From Halomonas sp. (GTDB lineage: Bacteria; Pseudomonadota; Gammaproteobacteria; Pseudomonadales; Halomonadaceae): DNA of 64,000 nucleotides. The notes under the pieces are model-generated. The model made no database searches. It was not told the DNA's origin and was given only the letters and a program-made list of their open reading frames with translations. Both the position numbers and the translations under genes were made by a program. The stretch lies in contig NZ_JAFWFN010000073.1 of the NCBI RefSeq assembly GCF_017515565.1, forward strand, positions 1 to 64,000. The letters are read 5' to 3'. Of this stretch, positions 1 to 10,279 are shown one piece after another. Position 1 is the stretch's first letter. Every line of letters starts with the position of its first letter.

Positions 1-347
1 AAAAATCCTTGATTGAGATTGCCAAGGAGATGGCGGAGCTAGGCAAGAAGGCACAAACCAAGAAACTTAAGCGTGATGACATGACCGGCGGCTGCTTCAC
101 TATTTCGAGCCTGGGTTCGATTGGTGGCACCGCGTTTACGCCGATTGTTAATGCGCCGGAAGTGGCGATTTTGGGCGTGTCGAAAGCGCAGATGAAGCCG
201 GTCTGGGATGGCAGCACCTTCCAGCCGCGTTTAATGATGCCGCTGTCGCTCTCCTACGATCACCGGGCGATTAACGGTGCGGATGCGGCGCGCTTTACCG
301 CCTTCCTGGCGGATGCGTTAACCGACATTCGGCGGTTGTTGTTGTAA
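1..347 (+). CDS. aceF: Pyruvate dehydrogenase E2 (dihydrolipoamide acetyltransferase), C-terminal end
   Basis: Partial gene; the reading frame is open from the left edge (frame starts at base 3), so only the last ~115 residues are seen. They are the end of the 2-oxoacid dehydrogenase acyltransferase domain. The frame contains the family motif [14 protein letters not shown], whose histidine (near base 261) is the acetyl-transfer catalytic residue, and the [17 protein letters not shown] block typical of pyruvate-specific E2. The protein would transfer acetyl groups from lipoamide to CoA in the cytoplasmic pyruvate dehydrogenase complex. It converges with enolase across a strong bidirectional terminator. 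Lipoyl and E1/E3-binding domains must lie outside the window. A 2-oxoglutarate or branched-chain E2 is possible but the tail sequence favours AceF. Confidence 0.9.
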   Translation, partial: KSLIEIAKEMAELGKKAQTKKLKRDDMTGGCFTISSLGSIGGTAFTPIVNAPEVAILGVSKAQMKPVWDGSTFQPRLMMPLSLSYDHRAINGADAARFTAFLADALTDIRRLLL

Positions 348-374
348 CAGTTGTTGTAACAGATGCTGTAACAG
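339..374. repeat. 12-bp tandem repeat x3 across the aceF stop codon
   Basis: Three consecutive units TTGTTGTAACAG, TTGTTGTAACAG, ATGCTGTAACAG. Each contains an in-frame TAA, so the aceF stop is followed by two further in-frame stops at 12-base spacing. Probably a replication-slippage duplication of the gene end. Confidence 0.85.
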
Positions 375-389
375 CGTTAATAACGCACA

Positions 390-427
390 AAAACACTAAC
401 GGCGCCTATAGGCGCCGTTAGTGTTTT
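390..427. terminator. Bidirectional rho-independent terminator between aceF and eno
   Basis: Perfect 17-bp stem (390-406 with 411-427) around a TATA loop. The stem is GC-rich at its centre (GGCGCC) and ends in AAAA on the left and TTTT on the right. It therefore serves both convergent genes. Confidence 0.93.
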
Positions 428-472
428 AACATTAGTATTCAAATGTAAGCGTTTAAACAGCGCTACTTCACG

Positions 473-1783
<1,311 letters not shown>

Positions 1784-1892
1784 TTATTTCATTAAATACA
1801 GTGAGTTATTAACGCGTAGCGTCAATAAGCCTAACGTCAAACCTGGAGAGTCGTTAATCATAGGTCGCTAAAAAGTGGCGACGAGGTAGGGG

Positions 1893-2660
1893 TTAAGCCT
1901 GCGCTAATTTGCCACCCAAAATAGCCTTTAAGTCGGTCTCTGCCCCTCTTGGGGAAAGATCCAACAGAGCTTCTAAGCTGTGCAAGTGGTCGTGCACGCA
2001 CTGCCTGGCGCCTTCGGCATCACCGTTGGCCAAATGCACCATTAGCGTGGCATGGTCGCCTTCCAAATAGCACGAGGCCAACGTTGGCCGCTTATATAAA
2101 GCGATCACGATAGACGTGCGTAAAATCAGGTCGGTCAGCATGGTACCGAGAATGCGATTGGAAGCATGCTCGGCAAGCAGATGGTGAATCGTCAGCGAGT
2201 GCTCTATGCGCGCTGGCTCGTCTTTTCTGGCATAGGCCTGCTTTTCATCTTCCACTTGCGCGTTCAGTGTCGCCAAGGTGTCGGTGCCAAGCTTCCCAGC
2301 CAGCAGGGCCACTATCTCACCCTCGATTAACCGACGCGCTGAAAACGTCTCCCGCGTCTCTTCGACAGTGGGCGCACGCACGCGCGCAACTTGATTAGGG
2401 CGTTGATTGATGACGTGCTCTGCCGCCAGCCGTGTGAGCGCCTTGCGCACTACCGAGCGGCTAACGCCGAACACTTCGCCCAGGGTGATTTCTGGCAATT
2501 TAGTATTCGGCGGCAGTCGCTGCATTAGTACCGCGTTACGGATATGCTCAACGATCGTTTGATCGTTATACCCACCTCGTTTGGAAGTGTTCAAAGGTTG
2601 TTTGTGCCAGCCGAGGCTCATGTTGCCTATCTCCAGGTGATCCTCATTCAACGTTCGCAT
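1893..2660 (-). CDS. GntR-family regulator with FCD domain
   Basis: 255 residues from the ATG at 2660, preceded by GAGGT at good spacing; a GTG five codons upstream is the alternative start. An N-terminal winged helix-turn-helix lies around residues 35-95, with a recognition region like EVFGVSRSVVRKALTRL. It is followed by an all-helical FCD effector domain with conserved Arg/Glu positions in SARRLIEGEIVALLAG. Such proteins usually sense small carboxylates. It lies 40 bases after pyk and 127 bases before eno in the same orientation, so it is probably co-transcribed with the glyoxylate-to-pyruvate genes and may sense one of their intermediates. It is related in architecture to the second GntR at 13059-13802 but is clearly a different protein. 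The ligand is unknown. Confidence 0.85.
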   Translation of the reverse strand: MRTLNEDHLEIGNMSLGWHKQPLNTSKRGGYNDQTIVEHIRNAVLMQRLPPNTKLPEITLGEVFGVSRSVVRKALTRLAAEHVINQRPNQVARVRAPTVEETRETFSARRLIEGEIVALLAGKLGTDTLATLNAQVEDEKQAYARKDEPARIEHSLTIHHLLAEHASNRILGTMLTDLILRTSIVIALYKRPTLASCYLEGDHATLMVHLANGDAEGARQCVHDHLHSLEALLDLSPRGAETDLKAILGGKLAQA

Positions 2661-2715
2661 TGTTACCTCGGCCACTATACCAGCACACTGTTTTAGCTTC
2701 CTAAAAACGCGTTTC

Positions 2716-4191
2716 TTAGCCGCGCTGGTGCTTAGCTTTTACATCCAAAATCTTCAGGGTATTCGTGCCGCCATGGGCATTCATGTGGTCGCCGCGCGTA
2801 AGAATCACGTGGTCATCTGGGGCCGCTATGCCGTGGGTCACCAGCAACTCCAGCGCCCGATCATTAAGCTCTTCCGCTTTCATCTCGCTGGTATCAAATG
2901 CTAGAGAGACAACGCCACGGTATAGCGCCATACGTCGCTGGGCAATCTCGCTATGCGCCAGGCCAACGATGGGCAGCCCAGAGTGGATGCGCGAGGCAAT
3001 CAGCGCTGTGAAACCACTCGACGTCATACAGGCAATGGCGGCCACGCCTTCCAAATGATTGGCGGCATACATGGCAGAGAGCGCCACGGTTTCGTCGATT
3101 TTTGAGAAACCCTGGTGAATGCGGTGCCCGGACTCTTGAGCACTGCGCTCGCGCTCGGCTCCCAAACATACCCGGTTCATGGCTTCGATGGTTTCGACAG
3201 GGAAATCACCCGCGGCCGTTTCAGCCGAAAGCATCACCGCGTCGGTGCCATCCAGCACCGCATTGGCCACATCAAACACCTCGGCCCTAGTCGGCAGCGG
3301 CGAGGTGATCATCGTCTCCATCATCTGGGTGGCGGTAATCACGGCACGGTTAAGGCTGCGTGCGCGCTTGATTAAGCGTTTTTGTACGCCAATCAGCTGT
3401 GCATCGCCGATCTCTACCCCTAGGTCGCCCCGCGCCACCATGACGGCTTCGGACGCGCTGATAATGCCGTCCAACGTTGCATCATCAGCCACCGCTTCAG
3501 CACGCTCAACCTTGGCGATCAGGCCAATTTCCTTGCCTGCTTCCCCCAGCAGCTCACGCGCTTCCTGCATATCCGCGGCACTGCGTGGGAAAGAGACCGC
3601 TAAATAGTCCACGCCTATATCAATGGCGGTCTTGAGATCTTCTTTATCCTTGTCGGTGAGCGCAGCTGCCGATAACCCGCCTCCCTGTTTGTTAATGCCT
3701 TTATTGTTGGAGAGCTTGCCGCCGATGATCACACGGGTGTGGACTTCTTTACCCCGAATAGCGCTAACTTCGAGCACCAGACGGCCATCGTCTAACAACA
3801 GGCGATCACCGACACTGACATCATCCGCTAGCGTTTTATAGTCACAGCCGACGCGGGTGGCATCCCCTGCTTCGCCATCCAGTAGCATGTCGAGTACGAA
3901 GGTTTGTCCTTCTTCAAGTATCACGGCACCATCTTTGAAGCGCGCGATACGAATTTTAGGGCCTTGCAAATCGGCAAGCGCAGCGACGCTTTTGCCTAAG
4001 CGCTGGGCAATCTCACGTACTTCGCTTAGCCGACGACGGTGATCATCCGCCGACCCATGGGAGAAATTAAGCCGGACAACATCCACGCCTGCCCGCAGCA
4101 TCGCTTCCAATACGCCTTGACGGTCGCTAGCGGGGCCTAACGTAGCCACAATTTTTGTGCGGCGAATGGGGGTATACGCGGTAGGTTTCAT
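2716..4191 (-). CDS. pyk: Pyruvate kinase
   Basis: 491 residues, full length. It converts phosphoenolpyruvate and ADP to pyruvate and ATP. Visible hallmarks are the N-terminal TKIVATLGPAS, substrate-loop residues LNFSHG (41-46), catalytic Lys227 in IAKVER, metal-binding ARGDLGVEI (253-261) and the signature TATQMMETM (286-294). The C-terminal alpha/beta domain that carries allosteric sites is present. The start codon overlaps the gckA stop in an ATGA arrangement (4188-4191), implying translational coupling. GckA, enolase and this enzyme form consecutive steps from glycerate to pyruvate. Gammaproteobacteria often carry two isozymes (PykA/PykF types); the sequence alone does not tell which type this is. 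Confidence 0.96.
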   Translation of the reverse strand: MKPTAYTPIRRTKIVATLGPASDRQGVLEAMLRAGVDVVRLNFSHGSADDHRRRLSEVREIAQRLGKSVAALADLQGPKIRIARFKDGAVILEEGQTFVLDMLLDGEAGDATRVGCDYKTLADDVSVGDRLLLDDGRLVLEVSAIRGKEVHTRVIIGGKLSNNKGINKQGGGLSAAALTDKDKEDLKTAIDIGVDYLAVSFPRSAADMQEARELLGEAGKEIGLIAKVERAEAVADDATLDGIISASEAVMVARGDLGVEIGDAQLIGVQKRLIKRARSLNRAVITATQMMETMITSPLPTRAEVFDVANAVLDGTDAVMLSAETAAGDFPVETIEAMNRVCLGAERERSAQESGHRIHQGFSKIDETVALSAMYAANHLEGVAAIACMTSSGFTALIASRIHSGLPIVGLAHSEIAQRRMALYRGVVSLAFDTSEMKAEELNDRALELLVTHGIAAPDDHVILTRGDHMNAHGGTNTLKILDVKAKHQRG

Positions 4192-5561
4192 GGCTGCCTC
4201 GGGAGAATGAGAATGGCTCGAAAATCATTGACGTTCGTGCGGGTTGGCCCGGTCACGATCAGGTCGTCAAGCGCTTCGAAAAAGCTGTAGGCATCATTGC
4301 GAGCCAGGTAGTCCCGCGCTGACAGCTGTAAAGACTCGGCGCGTTGCCAGCACTCAGGGCCAATTAACGCACCCGCGTTATCCTCCGACCCGTCGATGCC
4401 GTCGGTGTCGATGGCCAGAGCGTAGATGCCCTCTGCGCCTTTGAGGCTATCGAAAAGCCCTAGCAAATACTCGACGTTACGCCCACCACGTCCGTCGCCT
4501 TTTACGGTAACGCTGGTCTCGCCACCGGAGAGCACCAACAGGGGGCGGGTGATTTCATCTTGCAGTTTGAACGCCATGCGCGCTTGAGCGGTGCCTAAAT
4601 CACGCGCCTCGCCCTCTAAATCATCGCCTAACACCCTGACATCGATGCCACTTTCGCCATCACTGGTCTCACCAACACTGGCCTCACCAACACTGGTCTC
4701 ACTAACACTGGCTTCAGCACTGCGCCGGGCAGCGTCAAGCGCATCATAGGCGCGGGCGAGGATGATGTGTTGGTCGCGGGCAAACTCAGGGCTATCGGGT
4801 TGTGGCGCGCTGTGGTCAGCCAGGAGATGCTGGCGCACGTTATCGGGCACGTCGATCTGGTGACGTTCAAGAATTGTTAGCGCATCTCGTGGCGTGGAGT
4901 TATCCGGCAATGTAGGGCCTGAGGCAATTAACGACGCTTCATCGCCCGGCACATCGGAAATAAGGTACGTCACTACGCGGGCGGGGTGTGCACAGGCCGC
5001 TAAACGGCCGCCTTTAATCGCGGATAGATGACGACGCACCGTATTAATTTCACGAATCGTCGCACCGCAGCGAAGCAGCGTTTTGTTCAGTGCTTGCTTA
5101 TCTTTCAGGCTAATCCCCTCAGCGGGCAGCGACATAAGCGCAGAACCACCACCGGAAATTAACGCAATGACCAGGTCATTTTCACCCAGGTCTTTGACCG
5201 CTTCCAACATACGTTTTGCGGCCTGCTCACCCAGTGCATCGGGCATTGGGTGAGACGCTTCCAGTACTTCAATGTGTTGGCAGGCGGCACCGTGCTGATA
5301 GCGGGTAACCACCAACCCTTCCAAGTCAGTTGACTCGCCAGAGGACTGCGACGCCCATGCCAACTCCAACGCACGCGCCATCGCCGCGGCGGCCTTACCA
5401 GCACCCACGACAACGGTGCGGCCAGTCGGCTTTTCAGGTAATTGGTCGGGTAGCAGGCTGTCGGGATGAACCGCAGCGATCGCCTTTTCGGCTAAACGCA
5501 TCAGCCACTGGCGTGAGTCTTCTTCACTGGTAAAAGGGGCTAAGCGAAAAGGGGCATTCAT
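4188..5561 (-). CDS. gckA: Glycerate 2-kinase (MOFRL family)
   Basis: 457 residues from the ATG that gives MNAPFRLAPF; the frame is open for 31 more codons upstream, but that part reads as junk and has no better ribosome site. The N-terminal two thirds is a DUF4147 domain with GGGSALMSLP. The C-terminal MOFRL domain holds LSGGETSVTVKGDGRGGRN and DTDGIDGSEDNAGA. Class II glycerate kinases of this type make 2-phosphoglycerate, which enolase at 473-1765 uses next. Older annotation calls this family hydroxypyruvate reductase (TtuD). A Ser/Glu-rich insert (about residues 280-300) is encoded by tandem 15-bp repeats. Its stop overlaps the pyk start. Confidence 0.92.
   Translation of the reverse strand: MNAPFRLAPFTSEEDSRQWLMRLAEKAIAAVHPDSLLPDQLPEKPTGRTVVVGAGKAAAAMARALELAWASQSSGESTDLEGLVVTRYQHGAACQHIEVLEASHPMPDALGEQAAKRMLEAVKDLGENDLVIALISGGGSALMSLPAEGISLKDKQALNKTLLRCGATIREINTVRRHLSAIKGGRLAACAHPARVVTYLISDVPGDEASLIASGPTLPDNSTPRDALTILERHQIDVPDNVRQHLLADHSAPQPDSPEFARDQHIILARAYDALDAARRSAEASVSETSVGEASVGETSDGESGIDVRVLGDDLEGEARDLGTAQARMAFKLQDEITRPLLVLSGGETSVTVKGDGRGGRNVEYLLGLFDSLKGAEGIYALAIDTDGIDGSEDNAGALIGPECWQRAESLQLSARDYLARNDAYSFFEALDDLIVTGPTRTNVNDFRAILILPRQP
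4662..4717. repeat. 15-bp tandem repeat inside gckA
   Basis: Units ACTGGTCTCACCAAC (4662-4676), ACTGGCCTCACCAAC (4677-4691) and ACTGGTCTCACTAAC (4692-4706), then a partial fourth unit. They encode a five-residue repeat resembling (E)ASVGETSVG between the two domains of the kinase. The length is a multiple of three, so the frame is kept. Confidence 0.85.
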
Positions 5562-5610
5562 CGGCAGACTTCTCAGGCAAGAGCCAGGGCAAAGAAGAAA
5601 AATAAGGGGG

Positions 5611-5657
5611 AAAAAGCCGGTGGCAGCAAAATGGCAAAACGGGGGAACTGCCACCGG
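5611..5657 (-). terminator. Hairpin between glxR and gckA, terminator or attenuator
   Basis: Perfect 10-bp arms CCGGTGGCAG (5617-5626) and CTGCCACCGG (5648-5657) around a 21-base loop. Read on the minus strand the hairpin is followed by CTTTTT. It would lower read-through from glxR into gckA rather than isolate the genes. Confidence 0.55.
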
Positions 5658-5739
5658 GTAAAAACCAATGTCTCACATGCAATCACAGCGGCGGGCCATG
5701 AACCAAGGCCCACCATTACTCAATAACGCCGATTCAGAA

Positions 5740-6624
5740 TTACTCGCCCACCTCGTGATCTGCTAATTTTTCCAGCGCACGTAGAATGCCCGCGTGATCC
5801 CAATCAGCACCACCGTTAGCAGCACACGCTTGGAATAGCTGCTGCGCATTGGCGGTACCTGGCAGAGAAAGGTTCAGGCTACGAGCGCCTTCCAGTGCTA
5901 GGTTAAGATCTTTTTGATGAAGGCGAATGCGGAAGCCCGGATCAAAGGTACGCTTAATCATGCGTTCGCCATGCACATCGAGAATCTTCGACTGGGCAAG
6001 GCCACCCAGCAGCGATTCGCGCACTTTGACGACATCCGCACCCGCCTTAGAGGCGAACAGCAACCCTTCGGCGACGGCTTCAATGGTCAGTGCAACAACG
6101 ATCTGGTTGGCGACTTTACAGGTCTGGCCTGCACCGTGACCGCCAATGTGGGTAATGGTCTTGCCGACGACTTCAAGCAGCGGTGTCGCGCGCTCGAAAC
6201 CTTTATCGGTCGCGCCAACCATAATGGTGAGCGCGGCATTGATAGCCCCACCTTCACCACCCGACACCGGGGCATCCACATACTCACCGCCAGCGTCGGT
6301 AATGCGCTTGGCAAACGCCTGGGTCTGCATCGGCGCAATGGAGCTCATGTCGATCACCAGGGTGCCTGGCTTGAGACCTTCAATAACGCCGTCTTCACCG
6401 AACAGCACGGTTTCCACGTCCGAGGTGTCTGGCACCATGGTGATAATAACGTCAGCGGCTTGGGCAACCTCTTTCGGGCTGGCTACTTCTTGCATACCTT
6501 TTTCGGCAAGCTCGGCATCCAATGTGCCGCGCTTTACGGTCACCAAGGAGTGGCCTGCGTCGAGCAGGTGGCCTGCCATTGGGCGACCCATAATGCCTAA
6601 ACCAATAAAACCTATTTTGCTCAT
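5740..6624 (-). CDS. glxR: 2-hydroxy-3-oxopropionate (tartronate semialdehyde) reductase
   Basis: 294 residues from the ATG with GGAGAG just upstream; a 21-codon upstream extension is unlikely. It reduces tartronate semialdehyde to D-glycerate with NAD(P)H. The N-terminal Rossmann fold shows GFIGLGIMGRPMAGHL (residues 5-20). The substrate signature DAPVSGGEGGA lies near residue 120 and the catalytic lysine is in CKVANQ near residue 170. These are features of the beta-hydroxyacid dehydrogenase family. The substrate is inferred from context: Gcl makes tartronate semialdehyde, Hyi interconverts it with hydroxypyruvate, and GckA phosphorylates the product. 3-hydroxyisobutyrate dehydrogenase is the main alternative by sequence but does not fit the neighbours. 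Confidence 0.93.
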   Translation of the reverse strand: MSKIGFIGLGIMGRPMAGHLLDAGHSLVTVKRGTLDAELAEKGMQEVASPKEVAQAADVIITMVPDTSDVETVLFGEDGVIEGLKPGTLVIDMSSIAPMQTQAFAKRITDAGGEYVDAPVSGGEGGAINAALTIMVGATDKGFERATPLLEVVGKTITHIGGHGAGQTCKVANQIVVALTIEAVAEGLLFASKAGADVVKVRESLLGGLAQSKILDVHGERMIKRTFDPGFRIRLHQKDLNLALEGARSLNLSLPGTANAQQLFQACAANGGADWDHAGILRALEKLADHEVGE

Positions 6625-6734
6625 CGTAGCTCTCCTTCCAATTAATTCACCAAAGGCGGTTTTCAGCACAATCGGGGCTGTGCTCACCCGCTTGCTGTTA
6701 ACCAGCTCGGTCTCTGTTTATGCGGTTGATCTGC

Positions 6735-7511
6735 TTAGCGTGCGCTATCCAACCAGCCCAGCCCTTGCGTCGTTCCCGCTTTGGGCTTGTATTCGCAGCC
6801 AATCCAGCCGTCGTACCCCAAGCGCTCAAGGTGCGCAAAAAGGAAGGGGTAGTTGATTTCACCGGTACCCGGCTCATGACGACCCGGATTATCCGCCAAC
6901 TGCACGTGGGCAATACGCGCCAAATGCTTTTCGATGGTGGGCGCTAGATCCCCCTCCATGATTTGCATGTGGTAGATGTCGTATTGCAGCTTCAGGTTGT
7001 CGCTGCCCACTTCGTCGAACAGGGCCAGCGCCTGCTCCGTGCGATTGAGGAAAAAACCCGGAATATCGCGGGTGTTGATCGGCTCAGCGATCAGCAGGAT
7101 ACCCGCGGCCTTAAGCTTTTCAGCGGCGAAGCGCAGGTTCTCAACCACCGTTTTGCGAGCTTCGTCGTCACTGACACCCTCAGGCTTAATACCGACCAAG
7201 CAGTTGACTTGTTTGTTGCCCAGCACGTGAGCGTACTCAATTGCCTTATCAACACCGGCGCGGAACTCCTCAACGCGGTTTGGATGGCAGGCAATACCCC
7301 GCTCACCGGCGCCCCAGTCGCCTGCGGGCAGGTTGAAGAGCACCTGGCTCAGGCCGTTGGCGTCCAGGCGCTGTTTGATTTCCGCCGCCGTGTAGTCATA
7401 AGGGAAAAGGTATTCGACACCCTTGAAGCCAGCGTCGGCAGCGGCTTTAAAACGATCGAGGAAGTCCACTTCGGTGAACAACATGCTGAGATTTGCAGCA
7501 AACTTGGACAT
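6735..7511 (-). CDS. hyi: Hydroxypyruvate isomerase
   Basis: 258 residues, the usual length. A TIM-barrel of the xylose isomerase-like AP endonuclease family, starting MSKFAANLSMLFTEVDFLDR. Conserved metal/substrate residues are visible in LLIAEPINTRDIPGFFL, QYDIYHMQIMEGD, HVQLADNPGRHEPGTGEI and GWIGCEYKP. It interconverts hydroxypyruvate and tartronate semialdehyde. It has a strong GGAG ribosome site and lies between gcl and glxR, the classic gcl-hyi-glxR order. A GC-rich inverted repeat (7591-7597 with 7613-7619) lies in the 114-base gap to gcl and may tune read-through. Confidence 0.94.
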   Translation of the reverse strand: MSKFAANLSMLFTEVDFLDRFKAAADAGFKGVEYLFPYDYTAAEIKQRLDANGLSQVLFNLPAGDWGAGERGIACHPNRVEEFRAGVDKAIEYAHVLGNKQVNCLVGIKPEGVSDDEARKTVVENLRFAAEKLKAAGILLIAEPINTRDIPGFFLNRTEQALALFDEVGSDNLKLQYDIYHMQIMEGDLAPTIEKHLARIAHVQLADNPGRHEPGTGEINYPFLFAHLERLGYDGWIGCEYKPKAGTTQGLGWLDSAR

Positions 7512-7625
7512 GCAGGTCTCCTTACTTGTTATGCAGGACTAGCGAACAGGAGGGGCGGTAGACCCTTAAGGCATCCTGGCTTAGCAAATACCCTGGCGTT
7601 GAACACGTCGCGGCCAGGGCATCAC

Positions 7626-9413
7626 TTAGGTCAGGCTAGCAATTGAACTCGGCGCATCGGTCAAGTTTTCGGCCAGTTCTTCAAACTCATTGACCCCGTC
7701 AAGATCCGTTCCCATTGAGATGTTGGTCACACGCTCAAGGATGATCTCCACGACCACCGGCACGCGGTGCTCGCGCATCAGTTCACGGGCTTTCTCAAGC
7801 GCTGGCGCGATATCTTCCGGCTTAGTGACGCGCAATGCTTTACAGCCCAGCCCTTCAGCAACGGATACATGGTCAACGCCGTACTCGGCGAGTGCCGCTT
7901 CTTCATCGGTATAGTTGATGTTCTTGAACGACAGCTGCACGCAGTAATCCATATCGAAACCGCGCTGGGCTTGACGAATCAACCCAAGATAGGAGTTATT
8001 CACCAGCACATGGATATAGGGCAGGTTAAATTGTGCGCCCACTGCCAGCTCTTCGATCATGAACTGGAAGTCGTAATCACCGGAAAGCGCAACGACTTCG
8101 GCCGTAGGGTCAGCACGGCACACGCCCAATGCAGCAGGAATGGTCCAGCCTAACGGGCCAGCCTGGCCGCAGTTGATCCAGTGGCGCGGCTTGTAAACGT
8201 GCAGGAACTGGGCACCGGCAATTTGGGAAAGCCCAATGGTGCTGATGTAGCGCGCATTTTTGCCGAACACTTTGTTCATTTCTTCGTAAACACGCTGGGG
8301 TTTCACCGGCACGTTATCGAAGTGAGTTTTGCGCAGCAGAGTACGTTTACGCTCCTGGCACTCTTCAGCCCATGCACTGCGGTTCTTCAGCTTACCGGCA
8401 GCTTTCATTTCGCGAGCTACTTCTAGGAACAGCTCAAGCGCCAGCTTGGCATCTGAAACGATGCCGTAATCAGGCCCGAAGATGCGCCCTATCTGGGTTG
8501 GCTCAATATCAACATGTACAAATTTTCTGTCTTTAGTATACGTCTCAACGTTACCCGTGTGGCGGTTAGCCCACCGGTTACCAATACCCATCACAAAATC
8601 TGAGGCAAGCATGGTGGCGTTGCCGTAACGGTGAGAGGTCTGTAGACCCACCATACCCGCCATCAGCGGATGGTCGTCTGGAATCGTGCCCCAACCCATC
8701 AACGTCGGAATGACCGGCACGCCGGTCAGCTCAGCAAACTCAACCAACTGCTCGGACGCATCCGCGTTGATGATGCCGCCACCCGCTACTAGCAGCGGTT
8801 TTTCGGCTTTGTTGAGCATCGTCAGCGCTTTCTCAATTTGGGCGCGCGACGCTGATGGCTTGTAGGCCGGGAGTGATTCGTAGGTGTCCGGATCGAACTC
8901 GATTTCGGTCATCTGAACGTCAATCGGCAGGTCAATGAGCACCGGGCCAGGGCGGCTGGAGCGCATGATCTGGAAGGCTTTCTGGAAAGCCCGCGGCACT
9001 TGGGCAGGCTCCATCACCGTCACGGCCCATTTGGTAACAGGGCCAGCAATCGACTGAATATCGACGGCCTGGAAATCTTCTTTATGCATCTTGGCACGGG
9101 GCGCTTGACCCGTGATGCATAAAATCGGGATGGAATCGGCGCTGGCGGAATAGAGCCCGGTAATCATGTCGGTGCCCGCAGGGCCAGACGTACCGATACA
9201 TACCCCAATATTGCCTGCGATGGTGCGTGTATACCCTTCAGCCATGTGCGACGCGCCTTCTACGTGCCGAGCCAGCACGTGGTCAACGCCACCTACTTTA
9301 CGCATTGCTGCGTAAAAGGGGTTTATCGCGGCGCCCGGAACACCAAAGGCAACATCAACGCCTTCTTTTTTCAGGACGTGAATGGCGGCTTCTGCAGCTG
9401 TCATTTTAGCCAT
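7626..9413 (-). CDS. gcl: Glyoxylate carboligase (tartronate-semialdehyde synthase)
   Basis: 595 residues. It condenses two glyoxylates to tartronate semialdehyde and CO2, using thiamine diphosphate and FAD. It has the three domains of the acetolactate synthase superfamily: N-terminal PYR domain, central FAD-binding domain, and C-terminal PP domain with [14 protein letters not shown] and the closing NN. A diagnostic feature is [10 protein letters not shown], in which Val51 stands where other ThDP enzymes have the catalytic glutamate; this matches the known valine of E. coli Gcl. First gene of the gcl-hyi-glxR-gckA-pyk run. Its upstream region carries several TTGTATACAA-like sites (9433-9492). 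Confidence 0.97.
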   Translation of the reverse strand: MAKMTAAEAAIHVLKKEGVDVAFGVPGAAINPFYAAMRKVGGVDHVLARHVEGASHMAEGYTRTIAGNIGVCIGTSGPAGTDMITGLYSASADSIPILCITGQAPRAKMHKEDFQAVDIQSIAGPVTKWAVTVMEPAQVPRAFQKAFQIMRSSRPGPVLIDLPIDVQMTEIEFDPDTYESLPAYKPSASRAQIEKALTMLNKAEKPLLVAGGGIINADASEQLVEFAELTGVPVIPTLMGWGTIPDDHPLMAGMVGLQTSHRYGNATMLASDFVMGIGNRWANRHTGNVETYTKDRKFVHVDIEPTQIGRIFGPDYGIVSDAKLALELFLEVAREMKAAGKLKNRSAWAEECQERKRTLLRKTHFDNVPVKPQRVYEEMNKVFGKNARYISTIGLSQIAGAQFLHVYKPRHWINCGQAGPLGWTIPAALGVCRADPTAEVVALSGDYDFQFMIEELAVGAQFNLPYIHVLVNNSYLGLIRQAQRGFDMDYCVQLSFKNINYTDEEAALAEYGVDHVSVAEGLGCKALRVTKPEDIAPALEKARELMREHRVPVVVEIILERVTNISMGTDLDGVNEFEELAENLTDAPSSIASLT

Positions 9414-9432
9414 TACAATTTCTCCTCAACAA

Positions 9433-9492
9433 TTGAATACTGTTTTTGTAAACATTTTTTGTATTCATTATGGTATTTGTTCTTGTATCCAA
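9433..9492 (-). promoter_or_regulatory. gcl upstream region with four degenerate TTGTATACAA-like sites
   Basis: Four near-palindromes occur upstream of gcl: TTGAATACTG (9433-9442), TTGTAAACAT (9446-9455), TTGTATTCAT (9459-9468) and TTGTATCCAA (9483-9492). They resemble the perfect TTGTATACAA ahead of puuE and are spaced about 13 bp (first three) and 24 bp apart. They are probable GntR/FCD-type operators. The gap 9414-9746 otherwise contains only a weak terminator for allA; no gene was seen. Confidence 0.55.
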
Positions 9493-9692
9493 AGTATGCG
9501 CCCAGCGAATCACTGTCAATAATTCATGGAAAATATTTCCATATAATTATTGGCTCAGGATTAAACCGAAACTAAATTAAAAATTTAGAGGAGTTCGTTA
9601 GCAGAAAAAGCAAAATAAAGAAGAGTAAAACTGCCAGACGGGGTAGTCAGGCACGCCGAAAGGACCGGCAGCTTAGCTACCAGTCCATACAT

Positions 9693-9719
9693 AAAAAGCT
9701 GCTGTTTAATAGCGGCTTA
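9693..9719 (-). terminator. Weak hairpin after allA
   Basis: On the minus strand AAGCCGCT and AGCAGCTT pair with one mismatch around a short loop and run into TTTTT. It lies 28 bases past the allA stop and separates it from gcl. Confidence 0.4.
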
Positions 9720-9746
9720 CAAAAGCTACTTACTAGCGTTATTAAA

Positions 9747-10235
9747 CTATTCGATTGCTACCTTAATGGCTAACGGGTATTCCAGGCAGTTATTGCCTTC
9801 TCCCCCCCGGTCCACCACCAAAAAACGCCCCTCACGCTCTAGCACCGATTGGATCGCATGCCAGGTTCCCGCGTGGTAGTTGACGCCTTGGTGACCATCG
9901 GTCACAAACGCGCGCACGTCTTGGCTATTAATCGTTTCGCCTTTTGGCGCTACCACCACGACAAAACGCTCTTCATGCAGCGGCATAAAGGCTTGACTGC
10001 CGAACGGATGGCATTCGAGAAAATCTAGCGCCAGGGGCATTTCAACCGGCTGGCTGACAAAGATATTGATCAGCGCTCGGGCGCCTTCACCCAAGGTTTC
10101 CACCCGCGCCAGGTCATGGTAGCGACGCGTACGCCCGGCATTAATAGGAAAGTAATCTGCCGTGCGCGTATCAATCACGTCACCAAAGGGCGCAAAAGCC
10201 TCTGGTGTTAAAGGCTGTGCTTTTAATTCCAGCAT
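9747..10235 (-). CDS. allA: Ureidoglycolate lyase
   Basis: 162 residues, matching the AllA family (about 160). It cleaves ureidoglycolate to glyoxylate and urea in the cytoplasm. The cupin-like fold is recognisable from the N-terminal LTPEAFAPFGDVID and the block FLECHPFGSQAFMPL. The C-terminal GTWHAIQSVL and GGEGNNCLEYPLAI also fit. It lies 44 bases after allE and upstream of gcl, linking allantoin breakdown to glyoxylate use. The urea released fits the presence of a putative urea/amide channel at 19442-19960. Confidence 0.94.
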   Translation of the reverse strand: MLELKAQPLTPEAFAPFGDVIDTRTADYFPINAGRTRRYHDLARVETLGEGARALINIFVSQPVEMPLALDFLECHPFGSQAFMPLHEERFVVVVAPKGETINSQDVRAFVTDGHQGVNYHAGTWHAIQSVLEREGRFLVVDRGGEGNNCLEYPLAIKVAIE

Positions 10236-10279
10236 TGCTGGCTCCTAAGTGTGTATCAACGGCCTTGTTATTTAACGCC

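Noticed and set aside
4628-4870. Minus-strand frame with a repeated VLVRPVLVRPV stretch
   Set aside because: It is an alternative frame of the 15-bp repeat inside gckA; the real frame is the kinase.
5562-5654. Longer N-terminus for glycerate kinase
   Set aside because: The extra 31 codons are hydrophobic and Cys/Phe-rich, unlike the family, and the ATG at 5561 gives the expected start.
5914-6600. Open frame of ~228 codons on the plus strand opposite glxR
   Set aside because: The minus-strand frame is an unmistakable dehydrogenase; the plus frame has no recognisable domain or ribosome site.
6963-7646. Open frame of ~227 codons on the plus strand opposite hyi
   Set aside because: Antisense shadow of hyi and the gcl end; composition follows the codon bias of the real gene.
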